Source: Rhizobium mesosinicum
GTDB lineage: Bacteria; Pseudomonadota; Alphaproteobacteria; Rhizobiales; Rhizobiaceae
Direction: 5' to 3'
DNA length: 64,000 nucleotides
NCBI RefSeq assembly: GCF_019511345.1
Contig: NZ_JAEUAK010000012.1
Span: 62,001-126,000, forward strand
Shown here: piece by piece, positions 8,857 to 16,655 of the stretch
Layout of the letters: every line of letters begins with the position of its first letter
Numbering within the stretch: the stretch's first letter is position 1
Program-made: the position numbers and the translations under genes
The notes under the pieces: model-generated
Told to the model about the DNA's origin: nothing
The model's input: only the letters and a program-made list of their open reading frames with translations
Database searches by the model: none

Positions 8857-8902
8857 GATTGTTCCCCTGAGAACGGTGCGTTTCTGATTAATCCAATATA
8901 GC

Positions 8903-8914
8903 GGACAGGTGTCC
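8903..8914. promoter_or_regulatory. Candidate IclR operator in the divergent promoter region
   Basis: GGACA-GG-TGTCC is a short perfect inverted repeat flanked by AATAT on one side and ATATT on the other. It lies 47 bases upstream of the binding-protein ATG and about 130 bases upstream of the divergent aldolase-like gene. A CTATAT, similar to an alphaproteobacterial -10 element, sits beside it on the minus strand. IclR proteins bind short palindromes of this kind, and the operon encodes one. Binding is inferred, not seen. Confidence 0.4.
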
Positions 8915-9042
8915 ATATTATCGGATTGACATATCAAGTCCCCTGGTTGATGAATTGTCAATAGCGATGGTTCATATTTGATGCGGCGCCAAAGAGCGGC
9001 ACATTTGTCCGCACCGCAGGTTCGTTCCATGCGAGGTTTGCC

Positions 9043-10122
9043 ATGACTTTTTCGCCCGCGGATATCGCAGCCATTCAAACTCCTGCCGTTCTGATCGATC
9101 TCGATATCGCCATCGCCAATATCGGCCGTTTTCAACGTTACGCGGATGCTCACGGCTTGCGTGTTCGCCCGCACGTCAAGACGCACAAGCTGCCGGAGAT
9201 CGTCAATTTGCAGATTGCGGCCGGCGCGGTCGGTATCACCTGTCAGAAGGTGTCGGAGGCCGAAGCGATGGTTGCTGCCGACAGTGCAGTCACCGATGTG
9301 CTGATTACCTACAACATCGTCGGTGCCGAGAAGCTTGAACGTCTGAAGGCGCTGGCGAAGAAGGTGAAATTGTCGGTCGTTGCCGATAGTGCGGCTATCG
9401 TGAAGGGCCTCTCGGACGCCTTTCGAAATGAAGTTCAGCCGCTGACGGTCCTGGTGGAATGCGACACCGGCGCCAACCGTTGCGGTGTACTCACTCCCGA
9501 AGCGGCAGAGGCTCTCGCGGTCCTTATCCACACGCTGCCTGGTGTCGTTTTCGGTGGTCTTATGACCTATCCTCCTGCTGGCGGGGAGGCTGCCGTCGAG
9601 GCTTTCATGATGACGGCCAAGACTCGCATCGAAGCGCTCGGCATCGCGGTGCCCGTCATCACGTCAGGCGGAACGCCCTCGATGATGCACGCAGCAGACG
9701 CGCCGGTTACGACTGAATATCGGCCCGGAACCTACGTCTACAACGACCGGTCTCTCGTATCGCGCGGCGCCTGCGGCTGGGAGGATTGCGCACTCAGAGT
9801 GCTGACAACCGTCGTCTCTGTGCCCGCTGCCAACCGCGCGATCGTCGACGCAGGCTCCAAAATCCTGACATCGGATCTTTTGGGCCTCACGGGTTACGGC
9901 CATGTGCGCGGGCGCGACGATATCGTCATCGACCAACTATCCGAGGAGCATGGCCGGCTGATCAGCAGCGGGCCGATAGGGCTCTCGGTGGGAGATAAAC
10001 TGCAGATCGTGCCGAACCACGCGTGCGTGGTCACCAACATGGTCGACGCGGTTTACGTTGCAGGAAACGGTTTGGCGTCAGTCGAGTCTTGGCCGGTCGT
10101 GGCCCGCGGAAAGATTGTTTGA
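9043..10122 (+). CDS. PLP enzyme of the D-threonine aldolase / D-serine dehydratase (DSD1) family
   Basis: Protein of 359 residues. An alanine-racemase-like N-terminal barrel carries the cofactor motif RPHVKTHK (candidate PLP lysine Lys46). CDTGANRCGV follows near residue 141, then the phosphate-binding SGGTPSMM near residue 209. The C-terminal domain ends in VPNHACVVTN, where His327 and Cys329 match the metal-binding His-x-Cys of eukaryotic-type D-serine dehydratases and D-threonine aldolases. Such enzymes split D-3-hydroxy amino acids to glycine and an aldehyde, or deaminate D-serine or D-threo-hydroxyaspartate. It is divergent from an importer operon that includes RidA. Which substrate applies cannot be decided here. 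Confidence 0.88.
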   Translation: MTFSPADIAAIQTPAVLIDLDIAIANIGRFQRYADAHGLRVRPHVKTHKLPEIVNLQIAAGAVGITCQKVSEAEAMVAADSAVTDVLITYNIVGAEKLERLKALAKKVKLSVVADSAAIVKGLSDAFRNEVQPLTVLVECDTGANRCGVLTPEAAEALAVLIHTLPGVVFGGLMTYPPAGGEAAVEAFMMTAKTRIEALGIAVPVITSGGTPSMMHAADAPVTTEYRPGTYVYNDRSLVSRGACGWEDCALRVLTTVVSVPAANRAIVDAGSKILTSDLLGLTGYGHVRGRDDIVIDQLSEEHGRLISSGPIGLSVGDKLQIVPNHACVVTNMVDAVYVAGNGLASVESWPVVARGKIV

Positions 10123-10287
10123 CATGCCGGCTCGATGCTTTTGCATCGGCAAAGTTCAAGATCGGACTGAACTGGATTGAACAAGTTCCGCTGCGAAAAT
10201 CCTGAGGGCGACACGTTTCATGCCGCCTCTATGCTGTTTGACACTCGTCTGCGCCGATCCCGTGGCGCGAGGACCGGCTCTGCAAGA

Positions 10288-10869
10288 CTAGAATTTATAG
10301 CCGACCATCAGCCCGGCGCGGGTCATGCCGTCGTTCGGACCGTCGCACAGGTTGGCATTCGAGGAATGGGCAAGCTGCGCCATGACATTCCAGTTGCTGT
10401 TAAAGCGATAGCCGGCGCCGAGATATTCATGAAACAGCACCCGACAGCCGAGGTCGGGGCCATCATCATTGTCGCGAAGTTCACCGGTGTGGATGACACC
10501 GCCGAAACCTGCTTCGGCAAAGATTTTGTCGCTGAGGTCGACCGTCCAGGTGAAACCGGCAAAAAACTGCGTCGCTTCGCCGGCCGTACCGATGGAGGTG
10601 CCGACATGAACACGCGGATGCATGAGCTGCTGCTTCCAGTCGGTCGCCTGCTCGAAGCCGAAAGGGTCGAAAAGGGCTGTTATTTCAGGAAAGATGCCGT
10701 CTTCGCCCGAATGGCCGCCCTGGATGGACGCGGAGGCGCCAAAGCGCAATTCGTCGAAAATCTTGTCTCCGGCTTGCGCCGCTGATGACATTCCCAGACT
10801 GCTGGCAATTACTGCGACCGACGCGATACTCGAGAGGCGCAACAGGAGTGAACGGAAATCGGATTTCAT
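10288..10869 (-). CDS. PagL-like acyloxyacyl hydrolase / outer-membrane beta-barrel protein
   Basis: Protein of 193 residues with signal peptide MKSDFRSLLLRLSSIASVAV...AQAG and a C-terminus ending in an aromatic-rich strand (LMVGYKF) as in outer-membrane barrels. The segment LAHSSNANLCDGPNDG has the His168-x-Ser170-Asn pattern of PagL lipid A 3-O-deacylases, whose catalytic residues are His, Ser and Glu. The Glu expected about 12 residues after the Ser is not present in this copy. The start at the ATG 10867-10869 follows AAGGGACAGC. It either removes a lipid A acyl chain or is a catalytically altered relative. Confidence 0.75.
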   Translation of the reverse strand: MKSDFRSLLLRLSSIASVAVIASSLGMSSAAQAGDKIFDELRFGASASIQGGHSGEDGIFPEITALFDPFGFEQATDWKQQLMHPRVHVGTSIGTAGEATQFFAGFTWTVDLSDKIFAEAGFGGVIHTGELRDNDDGPDLGCRVLFHEYLGAGYRFNSNWNVMAQLAHSSNANLCDGPNDGMTRAGLMVGYKF

Positions 10870-10994
10870 CTGCTGTCCCTTGATTCCCGCCCGACCAGCG
10901 GAATGAGAAAGAGGTAACATGCAGGTTTCAGCGGTAAAGCACTTGTATTTCGCTTACGGCCTTTTCCACAATCCTGACGCTATTTTGCAACAGT

Positions 10995-12413
10995 TCAGAT
11001 TTCCCCGTCGTAGGCAGACCCGCCATTTTCCAACAGACGTCTCAATATCATAAGGCCTGCAGCCAGCTGGTTCCTATCCTTCGGTGAGGAGAATCCGATG
11101 CGCACCCGGTGATAGACTTTCTCGCCACGGGCCGCCTTGAACTCATCCTCGTCGTCCACCAGCACGCCATCCCTGTAGGCGGCATTCTTGAAAGTGCCTG
11201 ACATCCAGGGTTCCGGCAGTTTCAGCCACAGGAAGGGCGCGTGCAGGTGGGACTCGAATTCGAAGCCCTGCAACCGCTCGCGGGCAAGCCTGACACGGGC
11301 CGACAATTCCACCACGCTTGCATCGCGGATCTCGTGCGCCTTGCCGCTCTGGACCAGCCGCGCACAGGTTTCGGCCAGGATGAAGGGCAGCCCCCCCGTG
11401 ACCATCTTGTGCGTGACCCTGATGCGCTGGGCGAAATGCGGCGGGCAGGCGACCCAGCCGCCGCGCACGCCGGCGGCAACCGATTTCGACAGCCCGTTTA
11501 CCAGGAAGGTGCGATCGGGTGCGATCGAGGCGAGCAGCGGCGTTGCGTCGTTCGCCATGCCGCCATAGAGATCGTCCTCGATGATCCACACACCATGCCG
11601 TCTGGCAATGTCGGCAATTGCGACGCGACGCTCATAAGGCATGATTGTCAATGTAGGATTGTGGACAGTCGGCATCAGGAAGATCAACTTCGGATGCTGC
11701 TGCTGGCAGAGCCGCTCGAAATCTTCGGGAATGACGCCGTTCTCATCCGACTCGACCGTCAGCGTGCGCCGGCCAAGCAACCGGACGCTGCGGCTGACCT
11801 GTGTATAGGTGAGGTTTTCGAAGACGATCTTGTCACCGGGCGCCGACACGGCGGTAATGACGGCAATTGCCGCAGCATGTGCACCGAGCGTCGGAACGAC
11901 ATTTTCGACTTCCGGCGACCAGCCGTTGCGCGCCAGCCAGAGACGGCCTGCCTCGAACCAGCTCAACGGAAAACTACGCGAATATGACGAGATTTCGGCC
12001 AGATGCTGCTCGCCAATCTCAGCCATGATGCCGGCGATGATCTTGCCTTGACCGAGATCAGGGGCGGCGGTCGTGTCGAAACGAAGCTTGTTTGCCGGGG
12101 CGTCTGCAACGCGGGTGCCGCTCAGCGAAAGGGTGATGGGATCTGTCTGGTCGCTCGGGGCCGTATCGGCACGGTCGAGTACATAGGTACCGCGACCGAC
12201 TTCGCCCGCGACGAGACCGCGCTCATGCACGAGTGCGTAGGCGCGACCGATTGTTCCGATTGTCACCCCAATGTCATAGGCGAGATTTCGTTGCGGCGGC
12301 AGCTTTGTGCCGGCCGGCAAAGCACCGGAAGCAATGGCGGATTCGATATTATCCGCAAGCCGCATATAGACAGGGCCGGAGCCCTGCGAGAGATCGGGGA
12401 GCCAATTTGTCAT
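10995..12413 (-). CDS. MocR-type GntR/aminotransferase-fold transcriptional regulator
   Basis: Protein of 472 residues. A GntR winged helix-turn-helix spans about residues 15-80 (YMRLADNIESAIASG, then LAYDIGVTIGTIGRAYALV). It is joined to a fold-type I aminotransferase-like domain, with HNPT near residue 251, IIEDDLYG near 280 and the PLP lysine in NGLSKSVAAGVRGGW at Lys310. MocR proteins bind PLP and usually control vitamin B6, GABA, taurine or other amino-compound genes. It is transcribed divergently from a DUF1127 gene. A 24-base perfect palindrome abuts its start codon and suggests autoregulation. Its target pathway is not evident from its neighbours. Confidence 0.92.
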   Translation of the reverse strand: MTNWLPDLSQGSGPVYMRLADNIESAIASGALPAGTKLPPQRNLAYDIGVTIGTIGRAYALVHERGLVAGEVGRGTYVLDRADTAPSDQTDPITLSLSGTRVADAPANKLRFDTTAAPDLGQGKIIAGIMAEIGEQHLAEISSYSRSFPLSWFEAGRLWLARNGWSPEVENVVPTLGAHAAAIAVITAVSAPGDKIVFENLTYTQVSRSVRLLGRRTLTVESDENGVIPEDFERLCQQQHPKLIFLMPTVHNPTLTIMPYERRVAIADIARRHGVWIIEDDLYGGMANDATPLLASIAPDRTFLVNGLSKSVAAGVRGGWVACPPHFAQRIRVTHKMVTGGLPFILAETCARLVQSGKAHEIRDASVVELSARVRLARERLQGFEFESHLHAPFLWLKLPEPWMSGTFKNAAYRDGVLVDDEDEFKAARGEKVYHRVRIGFSSPKDRNQLAAGLMILRRLLENGGSAYDGEI

Positions 12414-12437
12414 GGTGACAATGAATAGATTGTCACC
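12414..12437. promoter_or_regulatory. Palindromic operator GGTGACAAT-N6-ATTGTCACC at the MocR start
   Basis: A perfect inverted repeat with two 9-base arms and a 6-base spacer lies immediately upstream of the MocR ATG (complement of 12411-12413). Further ATTGTC-like boxes occur nearby: GACAAT at about 12459-12464, and ATTGTCTC and ATTGTCAT inside the start of the divergent DUF1127 gene. MocR regulators commonly bind paired repeats, so this is a likely self-regulatory operator. An alternative is a site for another regulator. Confidence 0.6.
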
Positions 12438-12493
12438 CTAATGCTGTCAAGACTATGAGACAATCCCGTTAGCGGAAACTACAGGAGTCGAAT

Positions 12494-12748
12494 ATGTCCG
12501 CTGTACCTCACATCAAAGGTCAGATTGTATCGATTGTCTCTATTGATGGGCCGCATGAGATTGTCATGCCGACGCAGTCACCGGCAACAACCCGGCTCGG
12601 ACGGCTATGGGCAGCCTTCCTTCTGTGGCAACAGAAGCGGGAAGGACGCCAGGCGCTGCGCGGACTGACCGCAGATCAACTCAAGGATATCGGCCTGTCG
12701 CAGTCCGATGCCGCACGCGAAGTCAGCAAGTCGTTTTTCTGGGATTGA
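12494..12748 (+). CDS. DUF1127 domain small protein
   Basis: Protein of 84 residues beginning MSAVPHIKGQIVSIVSIDGP and preceded by ACAGGAGTCG. The C-terminal half, GREGRQALRGLTADQLKDIGLS-like in pattern (here preceded by LWQQKR), is the Arg-rich DUF1127 (YjiS-like) motif common in Rhizobiales. Short DUF1127 proteins in relatives affect phosphate, carbon and RNA metabolism, but no role can be assigned to this one. Its promoter region is shared with the MocR gene and contains several ATTGTC boxes. Confidence 0.85.
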   Translation: MSAVPHIKGQIVSIVSIDGPHEIVMPTQSPATTRLGRLWAAFLLWQQKREGRQALRGLTADQLKDIGLSQSDAAREVSKSFFWD

Positions 12749-12756
12749 GACTGAGA

Positions 12757-13161
12757 CTAGCTGCAGGCGCGATTGCCGCCCGACCAGCGGGTGACATCTG
12801 CGGCGATGCGGCCGGCAACCGGCTCGGACATCATCGGACCGAAAGCCTGCATCTTCGCCGGGCTGCCTTCGGCCTGCACCACGAGCAGCGGGCGGGCTTC
12901 CGGGCTTGCCTTGTGGACGACGAGAATGCGCGGTCGGCCGGAGAAGGAATTGAGTTCCGGCGCGAGCCTGTAGGCGGCGAAAGCCGGATCGCCCGACTTG
13001 AACCAGCAGCTATTGGCGCCGAGGGCTACGCGTTCCATCGTCGACAGCGCACTGCGGTCCGGCCCCTTTGCGGGTGCCGGGGACTGGCAGGCGGCGACGA
13101 GCGCGGCAAGGCCGGCAACGGCAGCAGCGTTAGCGAAGGCGACAAAAAGGCGAGGGGGCAT
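12757..13161 (-). CDS. Putative lipoprotein, unknown function
   Basis: Protein of 134 residues with a lipoprotein signal peptide (VAGLAALVAACQS) in which LVAAC is a plausible lipobox with the lipidated Cys at residue 25. The mature part contains three further Cys residues and the conserved-looking NSCWFKSGDPAFAAYRLAPELNSF pattern, given here only in part. It ends 8 bases from the converging DUF1127 stop codon and begins 22 bases downstream of purQ, so it may be the last gene of the purQ transcript. Function unknown. Confidence 0.8.
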   Translation of the reverse strand: MPPRLFVAFANAAAVAGLAALVAACQSPAPAKGPDRSALSTMERVALGANSCWFKSGDPAFAAYRLAPELNSFSGRPRILVVHKASPEARPLLVVQAEGSPAKMQAFGPMMSEPVAGRIAADVTRWSGGNRACS

Positions 13162-13183
13162 CTATCGTGCTCTTCTGCCAGAA

Positions 13184-13855
13184 TCAGGCGGCGATGACGT
13201 CGAGTGCCGAGGCGAAGAGGCCGCGGCCATCCGAACCGCCGTGGGCGGCTTCGATCAGGTTTTCCGGATGCGGCATCATGCCGAGAACGTTGCCCTTGGC
13301 GTTCATGACGCCGGCAATGTCGTTGACCGAGCCGTTGGGATTGGTGCCTTCGGCATAGCGGAAGACGACCTGGCCGTTGCCTTCGATGGCAGCCAGCGTT
13401 TCCGTGTCGGCAAAATAGTTGCCATCGTGATGGGCGACCGGGCAGCGGATGATCTGGCCTTTTGCATAGGCGCGCGAGAAATCCGTTTCGGCATTGACGA
13501 CTTCGAGCTTGATCTCACGGCAGACGAATTTCAACGAGGCATTGCGCATCAGCGCGCCCGGCAGCAGGCCGGCTTCGACGAGGATCTGGAAGCCGTTGCA
13601 GACGCCGAGGACCTTCACGCCCTTGTTCGCCTTCTCGATGATTGCCTGCATGACCGGCATGCGGGCAGCAATTGCGCCGCAACGCAGATAATCACCGTAG
13701 GAGAAGCCGCCGGGAATGACGATCAGGTCGACGTCAGGGATTTCCGTCTCCGTCTGCCAGATCGTCACCGGCTGATGACCGGAGATCTTGGTGAGAGCGG
13801 CGATCATGTCGCGATCGCGGTTGAGGCCTGGAAGTTGAACGACGGCTGATTTCAT
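13184..13855 (-). CDS. purQ: Phosphoribosylformylglycinamidine synthase subunit PurQ (glutaminase)
   Basis: Protein of 223 residues, a class I glutamine amidotransferase that supplies ammonia to PurL. The nucleophile is Cys86 in VLGVCNGFQIL and the partner residues are His196 and Glu198 in MMPHPENL. FSYGDYLRCGAIAA near residue 52 forms the oxyanion region. Its start codon overlaps the stop codon of the upstream 85-residue ORF by four bases, indicating translational coupling. It belongs to the purC-purS-orf-purQ operon. Confidence 0.97.
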   Translation of the reverse strand: MKSAVVQLPGLNRDRDMIAALTKISGHQPVTIWQTETEIPDVDLIVIPGGFSYGDYLRCGAIAARMPVMQAIIEKANKGVKVLGVCNGFQILVEAGLLPGALMRNASLKFVCREIKLEVVNAETDFSRAYAKGQIIRCPVAHHDGNYFADTETLAAIEGNGQVVFRYAEGTNPNGSVNDIAGVMNAKGNVLGMMPHPENLIEAAHGGSDGRGLFASALDVIAA

Positions 13856-14109
13856 GGGTTCGGTTCAAACCTTGCTTGTGCTTCTGCCAATTCTCGAAGT
13901 TCGAGACGATTTTCAATACGATCGAGGCGCTGCTCATGACGCGACAGGACACCATAGATATTATGGATGTCTTGCTGCATCGAAATCATTGTGCCGCGCA
14001 TTGCGTTGAGTTCGGCTTTGATCTCGTTCCGGCCATCTTTAATGCCCGAAATATCCGTATGCATGCGCTTCAGCAACTCATGCATCAGCTCTTGGGGTAT
14101 CTCAGTCAT
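13852..14109 (-). CDS. Small coiled-coil protein inside the pur operon, unknown function
   Basis: Protein of 85 residues lying between purS and purQ and overlapping purQ by four bases (ATGA). It is almost wholly helical and strongly charged: ELLKRMHTDISGIKDGRNEI followed by heptad-like QQDIHNIYGVLSRHEQRL and RIENRLELREL, consistent with a coiled coil of about 60 residues. I do not recognise a domain. Its position could mean a PurLQS-associated role, but it may simply be an inserted small gene. The start at 14109 has no strong Shine-Dalgarno sequence. Confidence 0.7.
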   Translation of the reverse strand: MTEIPQELMHELLKRMHTDISGIKDGRNEIKAELNAMRGTMISMQQDIHNIYGVLSRHEQRLDRIENRLELRELAEAQARFEPNP

Positions 14110-14128
14110 CGGTCACTGGCCACAACCG

Positions 14129-14371
14129 CTAGTCGAGAGAAATAGTATAATTCTCGATGACCGTATTGGCGAGCAGCTTTTCGCACATGGCCTTGAGATC
14201 GGCCTCGGCCTTGGCCTTATCGGTGCCGTCGAGCTCCAGGTCGAAGACCTTGCCCTGGCGGACATGGCCGACGCCGCCGAAGCCGAGGGCGCCGAGCGCG
14301 CCTTCGATGGCCTTTCCCTGAGGATCGAGAACGCCGTTTTTCAGCGTGACGGTGACGCGAGCCTTGATCAC
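14129..14371 (-). CDS. purS: Phosphoribosylformylglycinamidine synthase subunit PurS
   Basis: Protein of 80 residues that bridges PurL and PurQ and helps channel ammonia. The family pattern is clear: KARVTVTLKNGVLDPQGKAI, then GVGHVRQGKVFDLEL and a C-terminal ENYTISLD. The start is a GTG (complement of 14369-14371, giving V/M-I-K-A-R); the longer open frame overlaps purC and has no family similarity. It begins 16 bases after the purC stop codon. Confidence 0.95.
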   Translation of the reverse strand: MIKARVTVTLKNGVLDPQGKAIEGALGALGFGGVGHVRQGKVFDLELDGTDKAKAEADLKAMCEKLLANTVIENYTISLD

Positions 14372-14387
14372 TTGTTTTTCCCTGCTT

Positions 14388-15152
14388 TTACTTGACCAGA
14401 ACGGGACCCGTACCGCGCACGGGCTCGTTTTCATTGATGATGCCGAGACGGCGCGCAACTTCGGAATAGGCTTCCAGCAGACCGCCCATGTCGCGGCGGA
14501 AGAGGTCCTTGTCCATCTTCTTGTGGGTCTCGATATCCCAGAGGCGGCAGCTGTCCGGCGAAATTTCGTCAGCCAGGATGATGCGCATCATGTCGCCTTC
14601 GAAGAGACGGCCGCATTCGATCTTGAAATCGACAAGCTGTATGCCGACGCCGAGGAAGAGGCCGGTCATGAAGTCGTTGACGCGGATGGCAAGCGCCATG
14701 ATGTCGTCGAGCTCAGCCGGATTGGCCCAGCCGAAAGCGGTGATGTGCTCTTCGGAGACCATCGGGTCTTCGAGCGCGTCTGACTTGTAATAGAATTCGA
14801 TGATCGAACGCGGCAGAACCACGCCTTCCTCGATACCGAGGCGCTTGGCGAGCGAGCCGGCGGCGACGTTGCGCACCACGATCTCGAGCGGGATCATCTC
14901 CACTTCCTTGATCAGCTGCTCACGCATGTTGAGCCGGCGGATGAAGTGGGTGGGAATGCCGATCTTATTCAGATGGCTGAAGATGTATTCAGAAATACGG
15001 TTGTTGAGGACGCCCTTGCCATCAATGACTTCGTGTTTCTTCTTGTTGAAAGCAGTGGCATCGTCCTTGAAGAACTGGATCAGTGTGCCCGGTTCAGGTC
15101 CTTCATACAGAATCTTTGCCTTGCCCTCGTAGATACGGCGGCGACGGTTCAT
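14388..15152 (-). CDS. purC: Phosphoribosylaminoimidazole-succinocarboxamide synthase (SAICAR synthase)
   Basis: Protein of 254 residues. MNRRRRIYEGKAKILYEG opens the ATP-binding N-terminus, and KKHEVIDGKGVLNNRISEY is typical of the family. The catalytic core contains EMIPLEIVVRNVAAGSLAKR and DFKIECGRL. It joins aspartate to CAIR in purine synthesis. It is the first gene of the purC-purS-orf-purQ run, and the leader at 15153-15383 contains no further gene that I can support. Confidence 0.97.
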   Translation of the reverse strand: MNRRRRIYEGKAKILYEGPEPGTLIQFFKDDATAFNKKKHEVIDGKGVLNNRISEYIFSHLNKIGIPTHFIRRLNMREQLIKEVEMIPLEIVVRNVAAGSLAKRLGIEEGVVLPRSIIEFYYKSDALEDPMVSEEHITAFGWANPAELDDIMALAIRVNDFMTGLFLGVGIQLVDFKIECGRLFEGDMMRIILADEISPDSCRLWDIETHKKMDKDLFRRDMGGLLEAYSEVARRLGIINENEPVRGTGPVLVK

Positions 15153-15383
15153 TGTGGTTATTCTCTAGTTGTTGGCGCCCTTGGGATGGCGCGCGTGGAT
15201 CGATCTCGTGGCGTCCCCTTAAAGGAAAAGAGAGAGTTTCACAATCCGCCTGTCACTCCTTCCCCGGTTTCCGGCCTTGGGCGGGAAAACCGCAAAGAGA
15301 ATCGGAATCTTGCCAAGAGAAGACTACCGCCTTTTTCTTTAGGGTGGAATGAAGGCAAAATCTCGGAAGGGTTATGCAGGTCC

Positions 15384-15827
15384 TTACCCGGAGGCTGTTT
15401 GGAGACCGGATGGCCCATCGAGCGGCGCATATTCGCCTGCAGCGCGCGCGCCTCGCCCTCCGGCTGCCCCCAGCTTTCGCCACGGATGATAGCCGGGAGC
15501 TGCAAGGCCGGACATCGGCCGGGCGAGCGCATAGCCCTGCTGCATGTCAAAGCCGAGCTCCTGCAGGATGCCGACGCGATCGGCCGTCTCGGCACCTTCT
15601 GCGGTAACGAGAATGCTCAACGAGCGGCCGATCTCGATGATGGAGCGCACGAGCTTGCGCTGCTCGGCCGACTGCGGCAGGTGCCTGATGAGCTCGCGAT
15701 CGATCCTCAGCGTCTTCGGGCTCAGCTGCAGCAGGCTGACGATCGAAGCATGACCGGTGCCAAAATCCTCGATCTCAGTATCGATGCCAAGCTTCTTCAG
15801 CTTCTTGAGATTGGCGGTGGGTTTGCT
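15384..15827 (-). pseudogene. Remnant of an EAL-domain (c-di-GMP phosphodiesterase-like) protein
   Basis: One frame, bounded upstream by a TGA at 15828-15830, encodes only the C-terminal part of an EAL domain: LKKLGIDTEIEDFGTGHAS, then SPKTLRIDRELIRHLP, then IGRSLSILVTAEGAET and GFDMQQGYALARPMS. The catalytic EAL motif, the rest of the domain and any sensory domain are missing, and no in-frame start supports a real product. The DDFGTG motif is altered to EDFGTG. It is best read as a decaying fragment of a multidomain PAS-GGDEF-EAL gene left between purC and the RBBP9-type hydrolase. Confidence 0.7.
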
Positions 15828-15939
15828 TCACAGGGCGCGCGCGCTTTTCTGGCGTCAGCGGATTCCGCGGTCTTTCCATTAAGAAATGCTTAGAAAGCGA
15901 TCGCTTAATCCACTGGAAATGCCGGATTTTTTGGCTTCC

Positions 15940-16494
15940 TCAACCGGGGAGACGGCTGAGAAACTGGGCAAAGACCATCGTTCCTTCAGGCCAGGGGCCA
16001 TGACCGGATTCGGCATTGATGTGACCGGACTCGCCGGCATCCACGAGAAAGGAGCCCCAGCTGCTGGCAATGTCGTCGGCATGCTCATAAGTCCCGAAGG
16101 GATCGTTACGGCTGGCGACCGTAATCGACGGGAAGGGCAGGGGATCGCGCGGGTAGGGGCCGAAAGTCATGAGATGTTTCGGGCGGATATCCGGATTGGC
16201 AACATCGGGCGGCGCCACGAAGAAGGCGCCGGCAACGCGCTTTTGAAACAGCGGGATTGCATGGATTACCGAAGGCACCCCTAGGGAATGGGCGATGAGC
16301 ACGACGGGGCGCGTGGAGGCGTTTACCGCTTCGGCGATGCGGGCGGTCCAATCCTCGCGCACAGGCTTGGACCATTCCGCCTGCTCGACGCGGCGCGCAG
16401 TGCTGAGTTTTGCTTCCCAACGGCTCTGCCAATGGTCGGGACCGGAATTGGTATAGCCGGGAATGATAAGGATATCTGCGTCTGAAGCTTTCAT
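15940..16494 (-). CDS. RBBP9/YdeN family alpha/beta hydrolase
   Basis: Protein of 184 residues. It opens with LIIPGYTNSGPDHWQSRWE, the hallmark of the RBBP9/YdeN family. The probable catalytic triad is Ser in VLIAHSLGVP (about residue 70), Asp in ASRNDPFGTY and His in AESGHGPWPEG near the end. These are small cytoplasmic serine hydrolases whose natural substrates are mostly unknown. The gene lies alone between the EAL remnant and a divergent membrane-protein gene. Confidence 0.9.
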   Translation of the reverse strand: MKASDADILIIPGYTNSGPDHWQSRWEAKLSTARRVEQAEWSKPVREDWTARIAEAVNASTRPVVLIAHSLGVPSVIHAIPLFQKRVAGAFFVAPPDVANPDIRPKHLMTFGPYPRDPLPFPSITVASRNDPFGTYEHADDIASSWGSFLVDAGESGHINAESGHGPWPEGTMVFAQFLSRLPG

Positions 16495-16655
16495 GGTGCC
16501 GCCGATGTGAGAAAGCTTGACCGTGATGTCAAGGGAAAGAGCGACTTAGCCCGAAAAATTTGCTAGAGTGGCGTTATGCCGGTTGCGTTCTCGTGTCGGC
16601 CCCTTGTTGCCGACACATTCGCCTCCGGCTCATCTTGGCTGAGGAGGAGAAAGCC

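Noticed and set aside
9043..10122. Complete beta-hydroxyaspartate cycle
   Set aside because: Only a D-threonine aldolase-like enzyme and an IclR gene are here; the dehydratase, iminosuccinate reductase and aminotransferase partners are missing.
10128..10155. Small hairpin CGATGC-TTTT-GCATCG after the aldolase-like gene as terminator
   Set aside because: The stem is only six base pairs and no T run follows it, so I did not list it as a terminator.
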